Below, in pieces: positions 1 through 5,447 of a stretch of 8,311 bases of DNA. The stretch is from NCBI GenBank assembly GCA_051745425.1, contig JBNJEB010000062.1, positions 1 to 8,311 on the forward strand. Direction: 5' to 3'. This DNA is from Halonatronomonas sp051745425. Its GTDB lineage: Bacteria > Bacillota > Halanaerobiia > Halanaerobiales > Halarsenatibacteraceae. The translations under genes and the position numbers were made by a program. Position 1 is the stretch's first letter, and every line of letters starts with the position of its first letter. The notes under the pieces were generated by a model that did no database searches, had not been told where the DNA came from, and saw nothing but the letters and a program-made list of their open reading frames with translations.

Positions 1-27
1 TTGGCCTTTTAAGCTTTATATAATATT

Positions 28-1623
28 CTATTCAAACCAGATATTCCAAAAGAATGGCTGCCAGGCTTCCTGGAAGTTCTGCACAGAACTATTAACTATA
101 TTTAGTCTGCTAAAATCTAGCATATTAAAGTATGGCACTGTCTCCCACATGAAATCATAAAATTCTTCTACTATTTCATATCTTGCTTCATAATCTGTTT
201 CTACCATCATTCTGGCAAATATATCGTCCATCTTTGCTGAATCTTCATCATCCCAATTTAAAATCCATTTATCAGTTCCAGTCCAGCCCTGATGAATCTG
301 AGGATCAGGTACTATCTTTGAGAATGTCGATAAATGAATATTCCAACCTTCTTCTTTAGCTCGTCTTTCGACTACTGTTGGTCTGTCAAAGAGCTGCAAT
401 TCTACCTCCACACCAATTTCTGACAATTGATCTTTGATTGCTATTGCCCCCTGGCGTTCAACTCTATCATCCTGACCACTTAAGATAACTAAGGGAGTTC
501 CATCATAATCTGCTTTTTCTAATAATTCTTCAGCTTTTTCAGGATCATAATTATTATAAATTCCTTCGCCAGCTGTACTGCTATACCATGGATTACCCTC
601 TTCATGGAGTGAAGCTTCAAGACGCCAGAATTCAGGATTACCTATCATTGAATATCCTAACTCTTCCAGATCGAGAGCATAAACCATTGCCTGGCGAGCA
701 TATTTATTATCAAATGGCGGTTGAGCAAGATTCATAATAAACATGGCCATCTGGTCAGGATAAATAACTACTGGTTCAATCTCTGGATTGGCTTCAAACA
801 TCTCATACTGGTCTGTTGGAACTTCTTCAGCGAAATCAAATTGGCCTGTTTGAAGACCGGAGACCCTGACAGTTGGCTCAGTAATAAACTCATAGACTAT
901 ATTTTCTATATAAGGAATCCTTTCACCTGCGTAATAAGAGGGTTCCAGCGGACTTGGTTGATAATCCTCAAATCTTTCTAACCTTAAGTTTCTATCTGGC
1001 ACCCATTCTACATACTTATATGGGCCTGTGCCAATATGGTCAGTAATAACATCAGAACCAAATTCTTCAATTATATCCTGATGTCTAACTACAAATTTTT
1101 GGTTTGATACTGGAGAAGCAAGAATATTGATAAATGGAGCATAAGGTTCTTCGAATATAAATTCAACCGTATAATCATCGATTTTTTCTATCTCTTTAAA
1201 GTAAGGTGCAACAGTGCTTCCAGCTCCATTAACTTCTAACCATCTATTAAATGAAGCTATTACATCATCACTTGTCATCTCATCACCATTATGAAATAAA
1301 ACTCCTTCCCTTAATTCTATAGTATATTTACGACCATCATCAGTTATTTCATAATCTTTAGCCAGATGGGGCTGGGCTTCAAGATTCTCATCAAACTCAA
1401 AAAGCCCTTCATATACATGGTTCATCATTGCTGTAATAAGCCAGTCAGTAGAATTATCACTATCCAGATGGGCTACTGCCATCTTCTGGGCAATATTAAT
1501 AGTTCCTCCATACCTTTCTTGATTTTCCTGAGCTTCTATTAATGTTAAATCATTAGGCATCACAATTATACTTAAAATTAGAATCATTAAAAAAACCATA
1601 GAGGTCTTAAATATTCTTCTCAT
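28..1623 (-). CDS. ABC transporter substrate-binding protein, family 5 (peptide/nickel type), periplasmic
   Basis: This is the extracytoplasmic binding protein of an oligopeptide/dipeptide-type ABC importer (SBP_bac_5). It captures the solute and delivers it to the two permeases encoded just upstream. Residues 1 to about 31 form a signal peptide: Met-Arg-Arg, a hydrophobic core, and a likely cut after Ile-Glu-Ala. There is no lipobox; I see no cysteine in the protein. Family signatures are YEGLFEFDE (about 71-79), the stretch ending in LREGVLFHNG and MTSDDV (about 104-121), and GTGPYKYVEW (198-207). The 531-residue length is normal for the family. The mature part is strongly acidic, fitting exposure to salt. 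I chose ATG at 1623 over GTG at 1632 because AAAGGGTGA (1637-1629) sits 5 nt before the ATG, whereas the GTG lies inside that site. The stop is TAG. Substrate is unknown: peptides are most common in this family, but oligosaccharides and nickel occur. Confidence 0.9.
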   Translation of the reverse strand: MRRIFKTSMVFLMILILSIIVMPNDLTLIEAQENQERYGGTINIAQKMAVAHLDSDNSTDWLITAMMNHVYEGLFEFDENLEAQPHLAKDYEITDDGRKYTIELREGVLFHNGDEMTSDDVIASFNRWLEVNGAGSTVAPYFKEIEKIDDYTVEFIFEEPYAPFINILASPVSNQKFVVRHQDIIEEFGSDVITDHIGTGPYKYVEWVPDRNLRLERFEDYQPSPLEPSYYAGERIPYIENIVYEFITEPTVRVSGLQTGQFDFAEEVPTDQYEMFEANPEIEPVVIYPDQMAMFIMNLAQPPFDNKYARQAMVYALDLEELGYSMIGNPEFWRLEASLHEEGNPWYSSTAGEGIYNNYDPEKAEELLEKADYDGTPLVILSGQDDRVERQGAIAIKDQLSEIGVEVELQLFDRPTVVERRAKEEGWNIHLSTFSKIVPDPQIHQGWTGTDKWILNWDDEDSAKMDDIFARMMVETDYEARYEIVEEFYDFMWETVPYFNMLDFSRLNIVNSSVQNFQEAWQPFFWNIWFE

Positions 1624-1628
1624 GTTTT

Positions 1629-1637
1629 TCACCCTTT
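1629..1637 (-). promoter_or_regulatory. Ribosome binding site of the binding-protein gene
   Basis: On the minus strand AAAGGGTGA is followed by AAAAC and then ATG at 1623. The spacing supports the ATG and argues against the in-frame GTG at 1632, which is part of the site itself. Confidence 0.6.
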
Positions 1638-1642
1638 CATAA

Positions 1643-2488
1643 TTAATAATTATTTTGTAAATGGGGATCTAAAAGGTCTCTCAAACCATCTCCAATCAGA
1701 TTAAAACTTAAAACAATAATTACAATAAAGATACCTGGAAAAGTTATTATCCAGGGAGCTACTGTCAGAAACGATCTTGCATCTGAAATCATTCCACCTA
1801 AACTAGGATTAGGTGGCATAATTCCTACACCTAGAAAACTTAAAGCTGCTTCATCAAGAATAGCTCTGGCAAAATTAAATGAAGCCTGCACCATGATTGG
1901 AGAGATTGAGTTTTTTAAGATATGTCTAAATATTATTCTAGAATTACTGGCACCGATAGATTTTGCAGCTTCTATATATTCTAAATCCTTTATACTTAAT
2001 ATTGAAGACCTAACTATTCTAGCCATCTTAGGGAAGTAAGAAAAAGAAAGGGCAATAATTATATTATATTTGCCACCACCCCAGATAGCAGCAAGTGAGA
2101 TTGCAATTATAATGCCAGGAAAGGCCATTATTCCATCTAGTAGTCGCATAATTATATTATCTAACTTTGAGAAATAACCAGCTAAAATTCCTACTATCCC
2201 ACCAAAAAATATAGTCAAAATGACTACTGAAGTTCCTACCTGAATGGAATTCCTGGCTCCATATAATACCCGGGCAAAAACATCTCTCCCAAACTCGTCT
2301 GTACCCATATAGTGTTTAAATGACGGGCTTTCTAGCCTATTTCTACTGTTGTTTTCTAGAGGACTAAACTCAGTAATAAAAGAAGTAAAGGTTATTAAAA
2401 ATAAAATTATAATAATTATAATAAATGCGACTTGAAAATTATTGGTTTTGATAAGTCTTTTGAAATTTTTTAAAAACAAATATACCAC
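1643..2488 (-). CDS. ABC transporter permease, OppC/DppC family
   Basis: Second inner-membrane permease of the importer; with the B-type permease it forms the channel. It has the OppC layout: one N-terminal membrane segment (about 19-38), a short exported region with the family block HYMGTDEFGRDVF (59-71), then the BPD_transp_1 domain with about five segments. The cytoplasmic EAA loop that contacts the ATPase is at about 170-198 (EAAKSIGA). DEAALSFLGVG (212-222) and GDGLRDLLDP (267-276) are also typical. The length of 281 residues is normal. The stated start is GTG at 2488, directly against AAAAAGGG with no spacer. TTG at 2479 has better spacing from AAGGGGTGG, so the true protein may begin three residues later. 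The upstream permease stop lies 6 nt away and the binding-protein gene follows after about 19 nt, so these are one operon. Function at family level is secure; substrate is not. Confidence 0.92.
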   Translation of the reverse strand: MVYLFLKNFKRLIKTNNFQVAFIIIIIILFLITFTSFITEFSPLENNSRNRLESPSFKHYMGTDEFGRDVFARVLYGARNSIQVGTSVVILTIFFGGIVGILAGYFSKLDNIIMRLLDGIMAFPGIIIAISLAAIWGGGKYNIIIALSFSYFPKMARIVRSSILSIKDLEYIEAAKSIGASNSRIIFRHILKNSISPIMVQASFNFARAILDEAALSFLGVGIMPPNPSLGGMISDARSFLTVAPWIITFPGIFIVIIVLSFNLIGDGLRDLLDPHLQNNY

Positions 2489-2494
2489 CCCTTT

Positions 2495-3439
2495 TTAACT
2501 ATATTTAATTCTGGGGTTGAAAAAAGCGTAACTAAGGTCAACAAAAAAGTTAACAGTAATATATATTAAAGCAACAAATATAATACAACCCTGAATAACA
2601 GGGATATCTCTTCTCATAATTGCATTAATAGCTAAATAGCCGGTCCCAGGTATAAAAAATATTGTCTCGATTATCCAGGTCCCACCTAAAAGAATAGCAA
2701 AATTATGTCCTATAACTGTTATAATTGGAACCATAGCATTTCTTAATGAATGTTTTATTATGATTGTTTTTTGATAAAGTCCTTTACTCCTGGCAGTTCT
2801 TATATAATCTTCTTTAAATGTATCTAAAATTGAGCTCCTTGTAATTCTTGCTATAATTCCAGCCTGCATGAAGGCTAAAGCTGTTGCTGGTAAAATCAAA
2901 TATTTAAATGTTGAAATTCCTGCTTCAGCTAGAGGTTCATATCCACTTACAGGAAACCATCTTAACCAGACTGCAAAAATTAAGATAAAGATTATTGATA
3001 GCCAGAAACTGGGAACTGAAATACCTAGAAGAGAAATAGTTATTGAAAGCTTATCTAATAATTTTCTATGATTTACTGCAGCAAGCATACCAAGCGATAT
3101 ACCTAAAATCACTCCCAGTGTCTGGGCCATTAATGCTATTAAAAATGTTGGTTCTATTCTGTTGATTATAGCAGCCCTGACTGAAGAATTTAAATATAGT
3201 GAATCGCCAAGATCTCCTCTAATAATATTTTTTGCCCAACTAATAAATCTATAAATTAAAGGCTGGTCTAATCCTAGAGTCTCTTCTAATTGAATCACCT
3301 GTTCTTCTGTTGCCATATTTCCTAAAATAACTCTGACAGGGTCTCCAGGCATTAAATTTGTTATAAAAAATGTGATCACTGCTACAATAATTATTACCGG
3401 GATCAATGAAAGGATTCTTTTGATAATATATGACTTCAA
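2495..3439 (-). CDS. ABC transporter permease, OppB/DppB family
   Basis: First gene of the importer operon and one of its two channel subunits, in the inner membrane. The N-terminal segment (about 9-29) ends in the family motif NLMPGDP (28-34). The exported region carries GDLGDS (75-80), and the BPD_transp_1 domain runs from about 97 to the end with five segments. The EAA loop is at about 211-240 (DYIRTARSKG), where the ATPase docks. NPRIKY closes the protein as usual. The 314-residue length is normal. The start is TTG at 3439: an in-frame TGA lies four codons upstream and no ATG is available nearby. A strong AGGAGG (3457-3452) sits 12 nt ahead, which is long but usable. A GTG directly in this site opens only a short shadow frame. 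The gene lies about 100 nt behind a near-consensus promoter and 6 nt before the OppC-type gene. Confidence 0.92.
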   Translation of the reverse strand: MKSYIIKRILSLIPVIIIVAVITFFITNLMPGDPVRVILGNMATEEQVIQLEETLGLDQPLIYRFISWAKNIIRGDLGDSLYLNSSVRAAIINRIEPTFLIALMAQTLGVILGISLGMLAAVNHRKLLDKLSITISLLGISVPSFWLSIIFILIFAVWLRWFPVSGYEPLAEAGISTFKYLILPATALAFMQAGIIARITRSSILDTFKEDYIRTARSKGLYQKTIIIKHSLRNAMVPIITVIGHNFAILLGGTWIIETIFFIPGTGYLAINAIMRRDIPVIQGCIIFVALIYITVNFFVDLSYAFFNPRIKYS

Positions 3440-3451
3440 GAGATGCTTTCA

Positions 3452-3457
3452 CCTCCT
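3452..3457 (-). promoter_or_regulatory. Ribosome binding site of the OppB-type permease
   Basis: AGGAGG followed by TG on the minus strand is a near-perfect anti-16S match, 12 nt before the TTG start at 3439. It marks the operon's first cistron although no ATG follows. Confidence 0.6.
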
Positions 3458-3492
3458 GTATTATTTACCTCTATTTAATACTATTTATTAGA

Positions 3493-3509
3493 ATTAACGA
3501 TAAGTTAAT
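3493..3509. repeat. Palindrome in the leader of the importer operon
   Basis: ATTAAC-GATAA-GTTAAT is a perfect 6-bp inverted repeat with a 5-nt centre. It lies about 30-47 nt downstream of the predicted start of the importer transcript. A second, weaker inverted repeat (AAGTT/AACTT, 3512-3529) is next to it. Such symmetry just after a promoter could be a repressor operator or a small leader hairpin. In AT-rich DNA, chance is a real alternative. Confidence 0.35.
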
Positions 3510-3546
3510 CCAAGTTTATAAGTCAACTTTATATTTAGCATAAGTA

Positions 3547-3575
3547 ATATTATCATAAAGGTAATATACTGTCAA
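3547..3575 (-). promoter_or_regulatory. Sigma-70 type promoter of the importer operon
   Basis: The minus strand has TTGACA (3575-3570), a 17-nt spacer and TAATAT (3552-3547). TG stands one base before the -10 box, making an extended -10. The -35 box is perfect and the spacing is ideal. The predicted transcript start is near 3540, leaving a leader of about 100 nt before the permease start at 3439. Confidence 0.75.
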
Positions 3576-3588
3576 TAATTTCAATAAC

Positions 3589-3616
3589 ATAAAAATCAAT
3601 TTAATTATTAATTAAA
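3589..3616 (-). terminator. Possible weak terminator after the isomerase gene
   Basis: Six bases after the isomerase stop, the minus strand has TTTAATTA-A-TAATTAAA (3616-3600), a perfect palindrome, followed by TTGATTTTTAT. The stem contains only A-T pairs, so it would be a poor intrinsic terminator, but position and T-run fit. It may also simply be AT-rich symmetry. Confidence 0.3.
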
Positions 3617-3621
3617 CTGTA

Positions 3622-4299
3622 TTATTTCATTGCTAAAATTAAGTCTTTTAAAACATTTATCGGATTATCAGATTCAAAAATCCCACTGGCGGCTCCTGCT
3701 GCATCAGCGCCTGAACTCAAAATATCTTTAACATCTTTACCGGTACTTATTCCTGCTCCCTGCATTATTTTTATTTTAGGATTAATTTCTTTTACTATTT
3801 TGATTGAATCCTTTACATAATTCTCATTACTTCTTGTTCCAGTACCGATCAAATCTGACTTTTCAGCCAGAATAACATCTGGATTCAATTTTGCCAGAGC
3901 AGCAAGTTCTTCCAATGATTCACCGGCAACCAAGGTCAATAGATTTAAACTTTTTGCTATTTTAATTGTTTTTGAGATATGTGAGAGTTTTAGCTGATAT
4001 TCACTATGGTTTAAAATTACTCCCTCTGCACCTGCTGCTTGTACTGCTTGAGGAAGAATCAACCCATGCCCCCTGCCTTCACTTATAGGGTCAATATTTT
4101 GAGCAAAAACTAGTAAGTTTTCTGTATTATTTGATATCAGGCGCAGGTCAACCGGCTGTGGAGAAATAATAATTTGAATATCGTGTTTGGCTGATATCTT
4201 ATCTGCTCTTTTTGCAAACTCTAAAAGTTTTTCTCCATAAAGATAAGCTTTAGAATTTATATAAAAGAATGGAGAATTTAGTTTATTTTTTAATTTCAT
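3622..4299 (-). CDS. Triosephosphate isomerase, archaeal-type short form (PF00121)
   Basis: This TIM-barrel enzyme most resembles archaeal triosephosphate isomerases, which are about 225 residues (this one is 225) against about 250 for the usual bacterial form. The expected reaction is interconversion of glyceraldehyde 3-phosphate and dihydroxyacetone phosphate in the cytosol. Visible family features are Asn15 and Lys17 in INSKAY, SPQPVDLR (46-53), FAQNIDP (65-71), catalytic His98 in LNHSE, catalytic Glu146 before LIGTG (150-154), the phosphate-binding GAGIS (181-185) and ASG (204-206). The loop after the catalytic Glu reads Lys-Ser-Asp where the archaeal form, as I recall it, has Pro-Pro-Glu. 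This could mean a related substrate such as a tetrose phosphate or another aldose phosphate. The start is ATG at 4299, 8 nt after AGGTG. It has its own promoter, sits behind a terminator, and no glycolytic genes are nearby. Family certain; substrate less so. Confidence 0.85.
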   Translation of the reverse strand: MKLKNKLNSPFFYINSKAYLYGEKLLEFAKRADKISAKHDIQIIISPQPVDLRLISNNTENLLVFAQNIDPISEGRGHGLILPQAVQAAGAEGVILNHSEYQLKLSHISKTIKIAKSLNLLTLVAGESLEELAALAKLNPDVILAEKSDLIGTGTRSNENYVKDSIKIVKEINPKIKIMQGAGISTGKDVKDILSSGADAAGAASGIFESDNPINVLKDLILAMK

Positions 4300-4332
4300 T
4301 TTTTATCACCTAAATTAATTATTATCAATTCA

Positions 4333-4341
4333 ATTATATCA
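4333..4341 (-). promoter_or_regulatory. Extended -10 promoter of the isomerase gene
   Basis: TGATATAAT on the minus strand is a perfect -10 box with the TGn extension. No good -35 is seen because that position falls inside the preceding terminator. The transcript would start near 4326, giving a leader of about 27 nt. Confidence 0.5.
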
Positions 4342-4367
4342 TAATAAAAAATCCCGGCATAGCCGGG
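4341..4367 (-). terminator. Intrinsic terminator after the membrane-protein gene
   Basis: On the minus strand CCCGGC-TAT-GCCGGG (4367-4353) forms a perfect 6-bp GC stem with a 3-nt loop, followed by ATTTTTTATTAT. This is a textbook Rho-independent terminator starting 15 nt after the stop at 4383. It separates the membrane protein from the isomerase. Confidence 0.9.
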
Positions 4368-4382
4368 GAAAGAAAATCAATT

Positions 4383-5099
4383 TTATGCTTTCCAGGCCTG
4401 GACGAGGGAAGATAATCCCTGTAATAAAAAACCTCCTGCTACCCAGTAATAAACTAACTCTGGAAAAGCAAGTACCAGTATACCTACTACTATATATAAT
4501 AAACCGGAAAATGTTAAGCTTACTTTACTTGTATTACTTGTTTCTTCTGCCAAAATATCCACTCTCCTTAATATAAGGTTTTTACCAGCACTTAAAGATG
4601 TTATTCTTTTAGGGTTTACATGGGATAATTGGCCTCGAACTTCTGCCCAAAAATCAGGGAAGTATACTATATTAAGAAAAATACCTGCAAGAAGCAGAAC
4701 TAATAGATAAGTTGTACTGGACCAGTAATCTCCCCAGGAAAGAATAAGACCGATTTCATCCATGAATAGTCCCATTCCAATACCATACATCAATGCAGTA
4801 TCTCTATTACTAAAATACTTTGATCCTGTTATTGCAAACCAGCCAGCTAGACAAATCAGCAAAATGCCAAAAAATAGATGATGAATATGGTAACCAAATA
4901 AAACTACATTGGTACCTACATAAAACATTAATTCGCCATCTTTAACTGCCTGAGATGCAGAACTACCGGCTGAACCTGCAATTATTACTGCGCTTCGTAT
5001 AAATATAAAAGTTAGAAGATATGAACTTGTTATTATAAAAGGAATTGACCTATCTTTTTCCTGTTCATTATGCTCTTCTGTTCTTTGAGGATCCTTGAT
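4383..5099 (-). CDS. Unknown six-segment membrane protein with HxHH motif; probable non-AUG start
   Basis: I do not recognise a named family. Counting from ATC at 5099 (238 residues): a charged cytoplasmic start (1-18), membrane segments at about 19-42, 65-91, 103-122, 128-147, 194-215 and 216-235, and a soluble loop at about 150-193. Segment 2 holds GYHIHHLFFG (His71, His73, His74), segment 3 ends MDE (Asp114, Glu115), then GDYW. This set of polar residues in membrane segments could bind a metal or form a polar site. The last 45 residues look like the small DUF3096 type (GILVLAFPEL, then a second hydrophobic segment). The first ATG is at 4928 (181 residues), but the frame is open to a stop at 5130, the extra part encodes a membrane segment, and promoter plus GGAGGG lie just ahead of 5100. 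No ATG, GTG or TTG occurs in that stretch, so ATC 5099 or ATT 5102 is the likely start. Confidence 0.7.
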   Translation of the reverse strand: MKDPQRTEEHNEQEKDRSIPFIITSSYLLTFIFIRSAVIIAGSAGSSASQAVKDGELMFYVGTNVVLFGYHIHHLFFGILLICLAGWFAITGSKYFSNRDTALMYGIGMGLFMDEIGLILSWGDYWSSTTYLLVLLLAGIFLNIVYFPDFWAEVRGQLSHVNPKRITSLSAGKNLILRRVDILAEETSNTSKVSLTFSGLLYIVVGILVLAFPELVYYWVAGGFLLQGLSSLVQAWKA

Positions 5100-5104
5100 A
5101 ATAT

Positions 5105-5110
5105 CCCTCC
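5105..5110 (-). promoter_or_regulatory. Ribosome binding site of the membrane-protein gene
   Basis: GGAGGG on the minus strand lies about 29 nt after the predicted transcript start. The next in-frame codons are GAT, ATT (5102) and ATC (5099). From GGAGG the spacing is 3 nt to ATT and 6 nt to ATC, which favours ATC. The ATG at 4928 has no comparable site ahead of it. Confidence 0.6.
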
Positions 5111-5145
5111 AGAAATCAACTATATTTATTTACTAATCTAAAGAT

Positions 5146-5174
5146 ATAATATAACACATCAATTAAAATATCAA
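5146..5174 (-). promoter_or_regulatory. Sigma-70 type promoter of the membrane-protein gene
   Basis: The minus strand has TTGATA (5174-5169), a 17-nt spacer and TATTAT (5151-5146), each box one mismatch from consensus. The predicted transcript start is near 5139, just ahead of the GGAGGG at 5110, and so gives the gene its own transcript separate from the trp operon. Confidence 0.6.
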
Positions 5175-5447
5175 AATAAAATGACTGAAAAAAGACTAAT
5201 ATTTGACCAATATATGACTAAATGCTTTTTATTAAATGACATAATAAATATACGTTTGGAAAGTTTGTGGAGCCTGGCCCCTGGATGATCTGTTTTATAA
5301 GAAATTCACAGAATATACTAAAATAGACAAACTAAAAAACAAAATTAACAGGAGGGAATTAAGGATGAACAGGATTTGATTTTTAATATATTTTCTCTAA
5401 AACTTAAGCTGCTAATGGATATATACTTCTGATTAGTAGTTACTATT
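5175..5447. other. Spacer after trpA: possible plus-strand coding relics, no intact gene
   Basis: No convincing gene lies here. On the plus strand a 35-codon frame starts with ATG at 5181 and ends at 5288 without a ribosome binding site. An overlapping frame is open from 5248 to 5376 (YVWKVCGAWPLDDLF near its start) but lacks a start codon. A strong GGAGGG at 5351 is followed 8 nt later by ATG AAC AGG ATT TGA, a four-residue frame. Another frame stays open to a TGA near 5432. Together this looks like decayed or frameshifted coding sequence, but AT-rich chance frames cannot be excluded. On the minus strand I found no GC-rich hairpin with a T-run to end the trp transcript. Confidence 0.35.
5267..5284. 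repeat. GC-rich REP-like patch
   Basis: GTGGAGCCTGGCCCCTGG stands out as a GC-rich island in an AT-rich spacer. From memory, sequences of the form GTGGAGCCTGNCCCC occur as dispersed extragenic elements in several Firmicute genomes. There is only one copy in this window, so the call rests on resemblance. Confidence 0.3.

Noticed and set aside
721..981. Plus-strand open frame of 86 codons
   Set aside because: Lies wholly antisense to the well-supported binding-protein gene, with no family motif; a shadow frame.
2868..3071. Plus-strand open frame inside the OppB-type permease
   Set aside because: Antisense to a conserved gene, no ribosome binding site, no recognisable protein.
3249..3452. Minus-strand frame starting with GTG in the strong AGGAGGTG site
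   Set aside because: The GTG is part of the ribosome binding site itself and the frame runs out of phase through the permease; the permease frame carries the family motifs.
3503..3526. Second promoter TTGACT in the importer leader
   Set aside because: At 17-nt spacing the -10 position reads TTATCG, a poor match; the upstream promoter is far better.
4385..4576. Plus-strand frame opposite the C-terminus of the membrane protein
   Set aside because: Antisense to a gene with terminator and promoter of its own; no supporting signals.
5203..5231. Plus-strand TTGACC as a promoter for the possible relic
   Set aside because: The -10-like TTTATT is at about 19 nt and weak; no gene follows.
5365..5379. 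GGAGGG followed by ATG AAC AGG ATT TGA as a tiny gene or leader peptide
   Set aside because: Four residues, no tryptophan codons, and no downstream plus-strand gene for it to control; kept only as part of the possible relic.
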